In this document: one piece after another, positions 8,683 to 16,809 of the stretch
How positions within the stretch are numbered: position 1 is the stretch's first letter
How the letters are laid out: each line of letters opens with the position of its first letter
Assembly (NCBI GenBank): GCA_017412705.1
Contig: JAFPWS010000071.1
Location: 1-47,874 of the forward strand
Direction: 5' to 3'
Length of the DNA: 47,874 bases
Origin: Prevotella sp.
GTDB taxonomy: Bacteria; Bacteroidota; Bacteroidia; Bacteroidales; Bacteroidaceae
Notes under the pieces: model-generated
Databases searched by the model: none
Told to the model about the DNA's origin: nothing
Seen by the model: the letters and a program-made list of their open reading frames with translations, nothing else
Made by a program: the position numbers and the translations under genes

Positions 8683-8719
8683 CAGGCGAATGTAATGAGT
8701 CCAATAACAAAAAGGTGAT

Positions 8720-9316
8720 ATGAAAAGAATTGCTCTGCTACTGACCGCAGTATTTGCACTGCTTTCTACAGCCAGCGCCACAGGCGCCGACGCTGCGCAA
8801 GCCCAGGACGACATGGTGCTTGGCAAACTCTATTTCGTGAATCTCAAAGAGGGTGAGAAGCCCGTCATGACGGGACTGAGCCTATCTGGCAACCGTTGCG
8901 GCGACGAAGCCTTCAACAGCAAGCCATTCGCCGCCGAGGGCATCCGCTCGGTTTTCGAACTTGACGAGTGGATAGAGTTCCACCCCAAAACAAGCGTAGG
9001 AGGCGGCATCAAAGTGATGGTATTCAAGCACAAGGCCGACCAGAGTCTTTACCTGAAAAAACCATTGAACGACAAGACTCCCGGTTATATTCAAGAGCAC
9101 GACCTGAATAAAAATCCAGATGCTGAGGAAAACTATCATTGGGGCTCGTTCTACCTGCATCCTGAAGAGGTCAATCCTGGCTACTACGATTTTGTCTTCC
9201 TCTATAACAACAAGGTCTTTGCAATTATGCCAACCAAATTCTACAAGTACGAAGAAATAGAAGAGAAATCCGTTTCGGAGTTGGAGGAACTCATGAAGCA
9301 GCCGATCGGCCAATAG
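8720..9316 (+). CDS. Secreted protein of unknown function
   Basis: A protein of 198 residues with a clear signal peptide (MKRIALLLTAVFALLSTASA). I do not recognise the family. The mature part is acidic with many aromatic residues in its second half (YHWGSFYLHPEE, GYYDFVFLYNNKVFAI), which suggests a small beta-rich domain. It ends in a short charged helix (EEIEEKSVSELEELMKQ). One cysteine remains after the signal peptide, and there is no lipobox. It has its own TATCTTTG promoter box and is divergent from fucI, with no operon partner; the genes beyond it are on the opposite strand. Periplasmic or surface location is inferred from the signal peptide only. Confidence 0.7.
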   Translation: MKRIALLLTAVFALLSTASATGADAAQAQDDMVLGKLYFVNLKEGEKPVMTGLSLSGNRCGDEAFNSKPFAAEGIRSVFELDEWIEFHPKTSVGGGIKVMVFKHKADQSLYLKKPLNDKTPGYIQEHDLNKNPDAEENYHWGSFYLHPEEVNPGYYDFVFLYNNKVFAIMPTKFYKYEEIEEKSVSELEELMKQPIGQ

Positions 9317-9588
9317 TCCACGCGTATTACGCCAGAAAACGCGTTACAACGTGATATACGTTGGAGGAAAGGTAGGGTTTCGGAAATGTACAAAGGCCCG
9401 TCCCAAAAGGTTGTGAGGCACGGGGTAAAGAGTGTTGAAGTGCCGTACAAACTTAAATCCACGCCGATGATTGTTAAATCCACGTCGATGATTGTTAAAT
9501 CCACGTCGTAGATTGATAAAACCACGCCAATGATTTGTCTTTTTTTCCGAAAGTTCCTACTCAGTTGTAATACGAGCAGGGGGGAACC
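9317..9588. other. Intergenic spacer with small inverted repeats and a 21-bp array
   Basis: Between convergent genes. It holds an inverted repeat CAACGT/ACGTTG at about 9349-9365 and the tandem array at 9453-9536. No supported gene was found: the reverse frame that spans it is mainly the antisense of the barrel gene. Confidence 0.6.
9453..9536. repeat. 21-bp tandem array, four units
   Basis: Units begin at 9453, 9474, 9495 and 9516. The first two differ at one base (TTAAATCCACGCCGATGATT plus G; second copy has T for C), and the third and fourth are more diverged. It is intergenic, between convergent genes. Confidence 0.85.
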
Positions 9589-9616
9589 AAAAAAGAGACC
9601 CTTTCCGGGGGTCTCC
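9589..9616 (-). terminator. Terminator of the first outer-membrane barrel gene
   Basis: On the minus strand GAGACCC and GGGTCTC form a stem with a short loop, followed by TTTTTT. It lies 28 bases after the stop of the gene at 9644. Confidence 0.8.
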
Positions 9617-9643
9617 TCTTTATTCATACTCTCTGCGTTGCGA

Positions 9644-10210
9644 TTAGAGGTCGAACTTGTAACCAACAGTAAACTGGAACACGCTGTTGCGCTGGCTGCC
9701 GTTACTCTTGTTGATTTTGCTAACACCCAGGTTGTAACGAGCGTCGAAAACGAAATCCTTGTACTCGTAAGAGGCTCCAAAGGGAATACTGAGCTCTATG
9801 GTCTGGCAAGAGCTGGTCACTGTGGTGGTCACATTTCCTGACTTACTCTTTGCCGAAGCGATGATACCGGGCTGGAGACCTACCTTCAACGCAAAATTCT
9901 TAGTCACATAGAAATTAGCCAACAGAGGGATGTTGATTTCAAACAGCGAAAACGAATTGTCACCTTCGCCCTCGGCACCCTGCATGGAGAACAAAGCACC
10001 ACCAGAGAGTCCCACGAGGTCGCTCAGCTGATACATTACATCAGCACCGCCAACAAAACCAAATTTGATGCTGTTACCATTCACGTCACCAGCAAGGTTA
10101 GCCAGGTTGAAACCAGCCTTCGGGATAAGCGAGATGGAACCCACACTGTGCTGAGCACTTACTGAAACAGCCATACACATGGCTACTGCCAACATAAGAA
10201 TCTTTTTCAT
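9644..10210 (-). CDS. PorT-like outer-membrane beta-barrel protein
   Basis: A protein of 188 residues with a signal peptide (MKKILMLAVAMCMAVSVSAQ), then alternating beta-strand pattern with Gly and aromatic residues, ending in the aromatic strand FTVGYKFDL typical of outer-membrane barrels. It resembles the small barrel family (OMP_b-brl_2/PorT-like) common in Bacteroidales. The gene downstream of it on the map (10390) is a paralogue: both share FSMQG, GLQPG or GIQPG, SYEY-DFV or SYEYESFV, DARYN-GV and a VFQ-T-GYKF end. Each has its own promoter and terminator, so this is a tandem duplication rather than an operon. Function unknown. Confidence 0.8.
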   Translation of the reverse strand: MKKILMLAVAMCMAVSVSAQHSVGSISLIPKAGFNLANLAGDVNGNSIKFGFVGGADVMYQLSDLVGLSGGALFSMQGAEGEGDNSFSLFEINIPLLANFYVTKNFALKVGLQPGIIASAKSKSGNVTTTVTSSCQTIELSIPFGASYEYKDFVFDARYNLGVSKINKSNGSQRNSVFQFTVGYKFDL

Positions 10211-10269
10211 ATATGCAAAAATTTAATTAATAAATAATGTGAACTAAAATTCTATTTGGTTATTACCTG

Positions 10270-10301
10270 CAAAAATAAGACTTTATTCTGGAATATCCAA
10301 A
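10270..10301 (-). promoter_or_regulatory. Promoter of the first barrel gene
   Basis: On the minus strand TTTG (10298-10301), a 20-bp spacer and TATTTTTG (10270-10277) lie about 60 bases before the start codon at 10210. Confidence 0.7.
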
Positions 10302-10331
10302 CTTTTTCGTGAAAAAGTACTAATTGGCATT

Positions 10332-10361
10332 AAAAAAGGATACCCGTAGTGGATATCCTTC
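10332..10361 (-). terminator. Terminator of the second barrel gene
   Basis: AAGGATA and TATCCTT form a 7-bp stem. On the minus strand it is followed by TTTTTT. It lies about 30 bases after the stop at 10390. Confidence 0.8.
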
Positions 10362-10389
10362 CTGATATTGCGTAGTCTCTGTATTGAGA

Positions 10390-11034
10390 TTAGAGCGCGA
10401 ACTTGTAACCCAGTGTGATCTGGAATACAGAGTGACGGGGGTCAGAATCCTTCAGAGCCTTGGTCACGCCGATGTTGTAGCGAGCGTCCAGCACGAAGCT
10501 CTCATACTCGTAAGACAGACCAACGGGGATAGCGAACTGGAAGCCGTTGACACCATCAGTAATCTTGTCGTCAGAACTAATTTTCTCAGAACCACCAGCA
10601 GTTGAAACAGTTCCTTCAGTCTTCAGTTTCTTTGAAACGCAGAAACCAGGCTGGATACCAGCCTTAACGGCCAGACCCTTCACGATGTAGTACTGAGCCA
10701 GGATGGGGATGTTGATGTAGTCGAGCTTCATGGTTTGTGTGCCCTTTACTTCACCGTTAATACCAAGAATATTGAAAGGAATCACACCCTCCTTGCTCTT
10801 TACACCCTGCATAGAGTAGAACAGACCAGCGGTAACGCCGAAGTTCTCTGCTACGCCATACTCAGCCTCAACACCAGCGGTAAGACCGACGCGCATCTTA
10901 GAATTATCGACCTTCGTCATTGTAGCGAGGTTCATACCAACGGTGGGCTTCAGAGTTACCTGACCTACCTCGTTCTGTGCGTTTGCACTCAGCACGGCTA
11001 CCATCATGGCAGCAATCATCATTAACTTTTTCAT
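10390..11034 (-). CDS. PorT-like outer-membrane beta-barrel protein (paralogue)
   Basis: A protein of 214 residues with a signal peptide ending SANAQ and a barrel-like pattern ending in FQITLGYKFAL. It is a paralogue of the 188-residue barrel at 9644, about 26 residues longer through insertions in predicted loops (VPFNILGINGEVKGTQ and TEGTVSTAGGSEKISSDDK). The gene has a long leader: its -7 box TACCTTTG lies about 100 bases upstream. The loop differences are where surface-exposed parts would be expected to vary. No ligand or partner can be read from the context. Confidence 0.8.
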   Translation of the reverse strand: MKKLMMIAAMMVAVLSANAQNEVGQVTLKPTVGMNLATMTKVDNSKMRVGLTAGVEAEYGVAENFGVTAGLFYSMQGVKSKEGVIPFNILGINGEVKGTQTMKLDYINIPILAQYYIVKGLAVKAGIQPGFCVSKKLKTEGTVSTAGGSEKISSDDKITDGVNGFQFAIPVGLSYEYESFVLDARYNIGVTKALKDSDPRHSVFQITLGYKFAL

Positions 11035-11132
11035 ACGATTTACTTCTTTAAATGGATTAATACTTTTTCTAATTCATACGTTTTGTTTCCGAAGACCGTC
11101 GAATTAATCAACGGAGGTTTCGAATTCGGGTG

Positions 11133-11140
11133 CAAAGGTA
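11133..11140 (-). promoter_or_regulatory. -7 box for the second barrel gene
   Basis: TACCTTTG on the minus strand, with the same flank (GGGTGCAAAGGTA on plus) as the promoters at 106 and 28142. The -33 box is not clear. Confidence 0.55.
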
Positions 11141-11217
11141 AGAACATTTTTTGTTGTTATCGCACACATACGTTGCTTTTTCCGCAAAAAAGTGTTGTAT
11201 TCTTGATTTATATCAGT

Positions 11218-11244
11218 CGATGACGATGACAGCGACGACGGTGA
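11218..11244. repeat. Short copy related to the 40-bp dispersed element
   Basis: GATGACGATGACAGCGACGA resembles the GATGACAGCGATGAC core of the copies at 8543 and 16385. It lies 10 bases beyond the stop of the LolA-like gene. Confidence 0.4.
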
Positions 11245-11253
11245 GAGGTATTA

Positions 11254-11952
11254 TTATTTACGTACGACGACAGCGCCCGGATATTTGGAAATGTCTAATT
11301 TGAAGACGTCGTCAGAGACACCTACCTTCACGCGGTTGATGGTTACGGTCATCTTGACACCGCCTTTCCGAGCAGACATCTCGCGGACGTAGAAGTTGTC
11401 CTTGTCTATCCTGACTGTCATCTTCTTGGGGTCTTCCTTGTCGACAGGGTCGCTGAAGGTGATGACGTAGTACTTGTCCTTCAGCTTCATCGTAGCCTTG
11501 CGATAGTCCTTGTCAAAGTCGAAGGTGATGGTGTTGTCAGTCTTCTGCTTCGCACTGGTCTTGGTAATCTTCAGCGAGTCCTTCAGCTCCAGCTTCTTGC
11601 CCTTCTTCCGGGCTTTCTCCTTGACATCCTCCGATAATTCAAAGCTTTCGTACACCCACTGCTGGGTGCCGTCGAAGCCCTCTTCCATCTTCGTCACCTG
11701 CCCGAGCATCTTCATCTTGCCCTTCATCAGCGACTTTTCGCCCTTGCTCCACAGCTTCGTCTCCATGTTGCCCTTGAAAATCAGCATGCCGAGGTGGATG
11801 TTCATGTCTATCTCCAGTCCTGCGGTATTGGTCATCTTGGCATTGGTCTTCCTGATGACCTCAGCCACGTCGGCAGGAATCTGCGCCTGCACGCTCACCA
11901 GGCCGCAGAAGAGAAGGATGGCGACCAGCATCCGTTGGATAGCCTTATTCAT
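11254..11952 (-). CDS. LolA-like periplasmic protein
   Basis: A protein of 232 residues with a signal peptide ending VSVQAQ. The mature part begins with a helix containing VIRKTNAKMTNTAGLEIDMNI and then a run of beta strands with an exposed KMKMLGQ pattern, which fits the half-barrel fold of LolA/LolB-type lipoprotein carriers. Bacteroidetes encode many such proteins of unknown role, so lipid or lipoprotein binding is inference from the fold pattern. It is the last gene of the minus-strand carbohydrate operon, 19 bases after the symporter stop, but nothing ties it to sugar metabolism beyond position. Several Lys-rich segments (KEKARKKGKKLELKDS) make it very basic in the middle. Confidence 0.55.
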   Translation of the reverse strand: MNKAIQRMLVAILLFCGLVSVQAQIPADVAEVIRKTNAKMTNTAGLEIDMNIHLGMLIFKGNMETKLWSKGEKSLMKGKMKMLGQVTKMEEGFDGTQQWVYESFELSEDVKEKARKKGKKLELKDSLKITKTSAKQKTDNTITFDFDKDYRKATMKLKDKYYVITFSDPVDKEDPKKMTVRIDKDNFYVREMSARKGGVKMTVTINRVKVGVSDDVFKLDISKYPGAVVVRK

Positions 11953-11971
11953 ATTGTATGAGTGTTTTATC

Positions 11972-13489
11972 TTATTGTTTGGTGCCCTTGACGAGGAACG
12001 TCAGCAGGAAGCCCACGAGGAATATCGTGGTGGTACCCAGCACGATAGCCAGGTAGGGATGCAGGTGCGGACCTGGCAGCGACCACATGTCGGCCAGCGA
12101 TATCCAGCCAATGACCACGATGCCGCCTATGCAGCCAGACAATGCCGCCCAGCGATTGATGCGCGCAGGGATACAACCCAGCAGGAAGAGTCCAAGCATG
12201 CCTCCTGAGAAGATGCTCGACAGCGTCCACCAGGCGTCGATGATGCTTTCCACACTCAGCATGGCAATGGCCACGCAGGCGCCCAGCAGACCTACACCAA
12301 AGCTCGAGAGACGCACGATGGCGAGTTCCAGCTTTTGGTGCTTATGATGGTCTTGCGGGTCGTGATGGCGCAACTTGTCTGTCACATTACGAGCCTTTAG
12401 GAAGAACGGACGCACGTAGTCGGTCAGGATGATAGTAGCCGCTGACGTAACGGAGGTAGACACGGTCGACATACCTGCCGCAAAGATAGAGGCAATGAGC
12501 AGTCCTCTGAGGCCTACTGGCAAACCGTTGACTATGAAGTAAGGGAACACGTAGTCGGGTTTGGCCTGAATATCGGCAGGCAACGGGGCTACACCCGCCT
12601 GATAGTACGAGTACAAAGCTGAACCGATGAGGAAGAACAGGGCCGAGACAGGAATGAACAGGTAGCCTCCGAAGAGTGCCGAGAACTTAGCGTCCCTGTC
12701 GGTCTTGGCAGCATGGTAGCGTTGTACGTAGTTCTGGTCGATGCCGTAGTTCTGCAGGTTGATGAAGACGCCATAGATAAGGCATACCCAGAACGTCGAA
12801 GTCGTGAGGTCGCTGGTAAACGCACCCAACGAGAATTTGTTGCCCATGGGCGAGTTGGCCGCCAGCTCGAAGGTCTGCATGGGGCCTTCAGGCATTGAGA
12901 ACATCAAGATGCCCAAGCACAGCAGCGCTCCACCTATTAATATAATACCCTGTATGGCATCGGCCCAGATGACTGCCTTCAGGCCACCCATCATAGAATA
13001 GACGATGATGCCTATCGAGGTCAGGATGATGACGGTATGCATGTCCCAACCCATCAGAATATACATCGGAACGGCCAGCAGATAGAGGATGGAGCCCATG
13101 CGAGCTATCTGCGTCAGCAGGTAGCAGGCAGAGGCATAGAGACGTGCCCAGGCACCAAACTTCTCCTCAAGGAAGGTGTAGGCCGACACGCTTCCGCTAT
13201 GCCTGTAGAAGGGCACGAAATACTTGGCAGCGAAGTAGCTGGCAATGGGGATGGAGAGCGAGAAGACAAAGGCGTTCCAGTCGGCAGCAAAGGCCTTTCC
13301 CGGGTAGCCAATATAAGAGATGCTCGACACGTAGGTGGCAAAGATGCTCATGCCCACCACCCAGCCAGGGATGGAGTGTCCTGCTGAGGTGAATTCGTCA
13401 GCGCTGCTGCCCTTCTTGAAGAACGAGCATCCGAAGACGACGACGCCCAACGTGAAGACAATGAAGATGATGAAATCAATCAGATGCAT
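11972..13489 (-). CDS. Sodium:solute symporter, SSS family, coupled to the aldolase gene
   Basis: An inner-membrane protein of 505 residues with about 13 hydrophobic segments. The SSS family is recognised by FTSAGHSIPGWVVGMSIFATYVSSISYIGYPGKAF near the N terminus and GLLIASIFAAGMSTVSTSVTSAATI in the core. SSS transporters bring in sugars, sialic acids, amino acids and other solutes with sodium. The start overlaps the end of the aldolase gene by 10 bases, indicating translational coupling and suggesting that the transporter imports the aldolase's substrate. SiaT-type sialic acid transporters belong to this family. Given the upstream enzymes, a 2-keto-3-deoxy sugar acid is a good candidate, but the substrate cannot be read from sequence. 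The C terminus ends in a short basic tail. Confidence 0.9.
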   Translation of the reverse strand: MHLIDFIIFIVFTLGVVVFGCSFFKKGSSADEFTSAGHSIPGWVVGMSIFATYVSSISYIGYPGKAFAADWNAFVFSLSIPIASYFAAKYFVPFYRHSGSVSAYTFLEEKFGAWARLYASACYLLTQIARMGSILYLLAVPMYILMGWDMHTVIILTSIGIIVYSMMGGLKAVIWADAIQGIILIGGALLCLGILMFSMPEGPMQTFELAANSPMGNKFSLGAFTSDLTTSTFWVCLIYGVFINLQNYGIDQNYVQRYHAAKTDRDAKFSALFGGYLFIPVSALFFLIGSALYSYYQAGVAPLPADIQAKPDYVFPYFIVNGLPVGLRGLLIASIFAAGMSTVSTSVTSAATIILTDYVRPFFLKARNVTDKLRHHDPQDHHKHQKLELAIVRLSSFGVGLLGACVAIAMLSVESIIDAWWTLSSIFSGGMLGLFLLGCIPARINRWAALSGCIGGIVVIGWISLADMWSLPGPHLHPYLAIVLGTTTIFLVGFLLTFLVKGTKQ

Positions 13490-14418
13490 AGCTTACCGTC
13501 TTTGATGGGCAGTGCCTCGAGCGCCTGCTGAATCTTAGCGCGCTCAGGAGCCTCGAACTTATAGAACGGAGAGGCCACGAAGTCGTCGTTGATGATGCCC
13601 AGCAGCGAGAGGGCACACTTCAGCCCCTTCAGGTAGCTGGAGCCATGCTTGCCGACGGTATAGATAGTAGTGGATATCTGCATGATGAGCTGTTGCAGGT
13701 CGAGCACAAGATTGATGTCGCGCGCTGAGGCAGCGTCGTACATGGCCACATAGAGCTCCGGGAACATGTTGGCTCCACCGTTGATGCCACCCTGCGCACC
13801 CAGCAGCACACACTCGCCCGTAATCTCCTCAGGACCTACTAGCATGGCGAAATCCTTGCGGTGCTGCATCTTATACATGACCGACTGGAAGTAGACGGCA
13901 TTGGCCGAAGAGTCCTTGAAACCCACCACCTGCTCGTTCTGCGCTATGCGGGCCACCGTATCAGGGGCGAAGCTCACCTTCACATGCGAGGGCATATTAT
14001 AAAGGAATACGGGCAAGGGCAGCTGGGGCACCAGCTCCTCGTAGAACTGTGCCAGCTCAGGCTGACCTGTAGCGAAATAGTAAGGGGGAGCGCTGACCAC
14101 ACCATCGGCACCACAGTCGGCAGCCACCTGCGCCAGCTTGATGCTCTCGACAATGCTCGTATCGGTGATGCAGGCCAACAGAGGCAGGCGACCTCTGTTG
14201 ATGCGACACGACTCACGAATCATCTGCTTGCGCACGTCGTAGGAGAGGCTTTGCTCCTCGCCCGTCGTGCCCAGCACGAAGAGTCCATGTACACCACCTT
14301 GGATGAGGTGCTCTATGAGTCGTTCCAGACTCTCTACATCCAGCGTCTCGTTATTTACTAAAGGAGTTACCAGCGGCGGGATGATGCCGCTCAGAGGGGT
14401 TTTGAAATTGGGTTTCAT
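13480..14418 (-). CDS. NanA/DapA-family aldolase or dehydratase
   Basis: A class I (Schiff-base) TIM-barrel enzyme of 312 residues. The family markers are GTTGE (50-54), Tyr140 in FLYNMPS and the Schiff-base Lys168 in VVGFKDSS. Members cleave or form 2-keto acids: N-acetylneuraminate lyase, KDG/KDO-type aldolases, dihydrodipicolinate synthase. The segment after the Tyr (NMPSHVKVSF) does not have the arginine that dihydrodipicolinate synthase normally carries there, which points to catabolic chemistry rather than lysine synthesis. It sits between the GH78 gene (30 bases away) and the symporter (10-base overlap). No NanE, NanK or sialidase of the GH33 type is present, so sialic acid is not the obvious substrate. 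I propose Dha or Kdo released by the neighbouring GH143-like enzyme; this is inference. Confidence 0.85.
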   Translation of the reverse strand: MKPNFKTPLSGIIPPLVTPLVNNETLDVESLERLIEHLIQGGVHGLFVLGTTGEEQSLSYDVRKQMIRESCRINRGRLPLLACITDTSIVESIKLAQVAADCGADGVVSAPPYYFATGQPELAQFYEELVPQLPLPVFLYNMPSHVKVSFAPDTVARIAQNEQVVGFKDSSANAVYFQSVMYKMQHRKDFAMLVGPEEITGECVLLGAQGGINGGANMFPELYVAMYDAASARDINLVLDLQQLIMQISTTIYTVGKHGSSYLKGLKCALSLLGIINDDFVASPFYKFEAPERAKIQQALEALPIKDGKLCI

Positions 14419-14448
14419 TGCAATGTTGTTTTTACTTTTTAGACGATT

Positions 14449-16809
14449 TCATCGGGTGGTTGTCATCACTCTTTCCTGCCTTGTGTGATGGCCTGCCGAC
14501 AACACTTGACTGTCTGCCGAATAGGGCATGCGTAGGGTGGCCGCCTGTCCTTCAGGGATATCGATGTCGAGCATAAACAGGTCGTCCTTTATGCGCCAAG
14601 AGACCTTGACACCATGCGACTCGCCTCGGCACCACGTCAGGTCGCCCACAGGATGCGGAGCCAACACCACCCTTCCCTGCTCACGCCAGATGCCAAGGAT
14701 GTAAGGTACCAGCAGGTTGTTAATATGACCCATCATAAAGTGATTCATCGAGGCACCGTGCTCAGGATTCCACTGTTCCGTCAGCGTGGTATGTCCCAAC
14801 TTTATCTGGTAGCCATAGCCTGGAACATCGTAGTGGTTGAGCATCTTGTAAAGCAAATCCTGTTGTCCATGATGGATCAGGGCATTAAAGAGGTAGCGGT
14901 TACCCACATCGCCTGTAGTCAGTCTGTCGCCATGTTGGTGGATATCGGCTACCAGTTGCTGGAGCACAGCCTCACGATCGCCCTCAGGCACCAGTCCCAT
15001 CTCGAGCGCAATGGCCTGCGCACACTGGCTGCCAGTGGCATACCGGTGGGTAGCGGGGTCATAGAACTCGCGGATAAAAGCCTCACGGATGCTGTCGGCA
15101 CGCGCTTCGCCCATCAGCTTGTTCCACCAATAGTAGTGAGCTGTTGAGACGAGCGGCATGGGGGTGTTCTGTGCAAAACCTGCACGACCAGGTCCGAAGT
15201 CGTACCAGTCGCCCAAACCTTGCTTCAGGATATAGCATGAGTCTTGCGTGGCCAGATAGTCCACATAACGTTTCATCTGTGGACGATAGCGGGCGATGAT
15301 GCTGTCATCGCCATAATACTCCTTGTAGAGGAAGGGCAAGGCAATAAAGGCCCCACCCCACTCGGGCGACTCAAGGAACGGCGGTGCCCACGAACCTTCG
15401 AAGACGCACAGGTTAGGTGCTATCTCAGGCAGGGCGCCATTCTCAAACTGCGCATCGGCAATATCCTGCATGGTCTGTTCGAGCATAGAGCGACAGTCGT
15501 AGTTAGCTAACAACCCCTCGCCATTGAGCCAGTCTTGCTCCAGCCATCCCAGCTTCTCACGATGGGGGCAGTCGGTCCATACGGCTTGCCAGTTGGAGCG
15601 TATGGCGCGGTCAATCAATCGGTAGGCATTGTTGAAAAGGGGATTGGAGCACTCGAAATTGCCCGTTTTATCAGCAGCGTTGTACACAAAGCACGACTCT
15701 ATCTTTTTGAGAACCTCTATATCGCCCTCCACCTGCAGGTATCGGTATCCGTAATAGGAGAACCGCGGATGCCAGATTTCCTGATCTACACAAAGAGATT
15801 GCAATGGCACACTCTCGCAGAGAGAACCATCCCTTTTGTGTAAATTCTGCCCCTTCAGCGTATAGGTATAGTAATGGGGGCGGCCTGTCTGCTTCTGATT
15901 GACAAGTTCCTCCTTGGTCAGCGTCTCGCCAGGAGTGAGCTTCAGGCATTGGCCAGCCTTGCCCTGAACGGTAATCTCAGGAAAACCTGCCAGGTTCTGA
16001 CCCATATCGAGCACCAACACGCTGTCGTACCTGATGGTGTCCTTCACGCCATAGCGCTCCATTATCTTCACCGGATGGGCTATCTGTTTGCGCAGCTGAC
16101 CTTTGGGAGCTTCCTGAATGACTACTGGTTTCCAGCACTTGTCGCTCGCCAAGTGTTCTTCCATACGGGCATCATAGTCCTCGCCACCATAGATGCTGTT
16201 GAAGGTGATGGGTGAGAGAGCCCATTGCCACGAGGCATCGCTCACCACATTCTCCTGCTGTCCGTTCTCGTACTCCAGACGCATGCGGAACAACAAGGTA
16301 GGAGGGCCAAAGGCTATCTTCATCTTCGCATAGCGCCTGCCCTGCTCATTATAAAAGCCATTGCCCAGTAACACCTGAATGCTGAGCGATGACAGCGATG
16401 ACGAAGACGCCAATGACAGTGGGGCATTTATTGTGTAGGTATTATAATAGATGCTCTTGTCGTAGTCGCTCCACAGGGGGGCAAACTCAGCATCGCCTAC
16501 CTTCCTGCCATTCAGCGTGAGTTCGTAGAATCCCAAGCCTACGATGTGGATGGTGGCCTTGCGCACCTTACCTTTCAAGGGAACATCCTTTCTGAGGCAG
16601 ATGCTCCTGTCTGACAGCGTGTCGACTGCTGCCCAAGCCTGCTTAACCTGGGGCTCCTTCAGCTTGGCTCCTGTAAAGTTACGCCCCTGAGGCAGGTTGG
16701 CCTGTTGGCGTGTAATGGCACCAATCCACCGCGCATTCTTGAAGTCGCCTTGCGCAGCAGCTGCCAAAAGGCAAAAGGCAAAAGCCAAAAGCATCAGAGT
16801 CCGTCTCAT
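14449..16809 (-). CDS. GH78 alpha-L-rhamnosidase, secreted
   Basis: A protein of 786 residues that removes terminal alpha-L-rhamnose. It has a signal peptide (1-19), N-terminal beta-sandwich domains (about 25-330) and the (alpha/alpha)6 catalytic domain. The diagnostic GH78 block is WTDCPHREKLGWLEQDW at about 415-431. The ALPEIAP and GDWYDFGPG segments also fit. Its ATG overlaps the preceding stop by 4 bases, so it is coupled to the large multidomain enzyme. Two oddities: the hydrophobic core of the signal peptide is encoded by four near-identical 7-base units (16764-16791), and a dispersed 40-bp element (16385-16424) is embedded in frame, giving a Ser/Leu-rich stretch (LASSSSLSSLS). In rhamnogalacturonan-II, rhamnose caps the Kdo side chain, a fitting target. 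Confidence 0.9.
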   Translation of the reverse strand: MRRTLMLLAFAFCLLAAAAQGDFKNARWIGAITRQQANLPQGRNFTGAKLKEPQVKQAWAAVDTLSDRSICLRKDVPLKGKVRKATIHIVGLGFYELTLNGRKVGDAEFAPLWSDYDKSIYYNTYTINAPLSLASSSSLSSLSIQVLLGNGFYNEQGRRYAKMKIAFGPPTLLFRMRLEYENGQQENVVSDASWQWALSPITFNSIYGGEDYDARMEEHLASDKCWKPVVIQEAPKGQLRKQIAHPVKIMERYGVKDTIRYDSVLVLDMGQNLAGFPEITVQGKAGQCLKLTPGETLTKEELVNQKQTGRPHYYTYTLKGQNLHKRDGSLCESVPLQSLCVDQEIWHPRFSYYGYRYLQVEGDIEVLKKIESCFVYNAADKTGNFECSNPLFNNAYRLIDRAIRSNWQAVWTDCPHREKLGWLEQDWLNGEGLLANYDCRSMLEQTMQDIADAQFENGALPEIAPNLCVFEGSWAPPFLESPEWGGAFIALPFLYKEYYGDDSIIARYRPQMKRYVDYLATQDSCYILKQGLGDWYDFGPGRAGFAQNTPMPLVSTAHYYWWNKLMGEARADSIREAFIREFYDPATHRYATGSQCAQAIALEMGLVPEGDREAVLQQLVADIHQHGDRLTTGDVGNRYLFNALIHHGQQDLLYKMLNHYDVPGYGYQIKLGHTTLTEQWNPEHGASMNHFMMGHINNLLVPYILGIWREQGRVVLAPHPVGDLTWCRGESHGVKVSWRIKDDLFMLDIDIPEGQAATLRMPYSADSQVLSAGHHTRQERVMTTTR
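16385..16424. repeat. Dispersed 40-bp element inside the GH78 gene
   Basis: Matches the reverse complement of 8543-8582 at 32 of 40 positions. The coding strand reads the stretch in frame as LASSSSLSSLS, in the N-terminal beta-sandwich region. Confidence 0.55.
16764..16791 (-). repeat. Four-unit 7-bp repeat in the GH78 signal peptide
   Basis: Plus-strand units CCAAAAG, GCAAAAG, GCAAAAG, CCAAAAG. The coding strand reads LAFAFCLL. As 7 is not a multiple of 3, gain or loss of one unit would shift the frame within the first 20 codons. Confidence 0.8.

Noticed and set aside
8501-8695. Small plus-strand frame of 64 codons
   Set aside because: Covers the palindrome, the dispersed repeat and the promoter; no coding features.
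9241-9780. Minus-strand frame of 179 codons with DVDLTII repeats
   Set aside because: It is mostly antisense to, or a different frame over, the barrel gene, and crosses its terminator. No start signals.
11972-14418. Sialic acid catabolic operon
   Set aside because: NanA-family enzyme and SSS symporter fit, but there is no NanE, NanK or GH33 sialidase, and the neighbours are pectin-type glycosidases. Not excluded.
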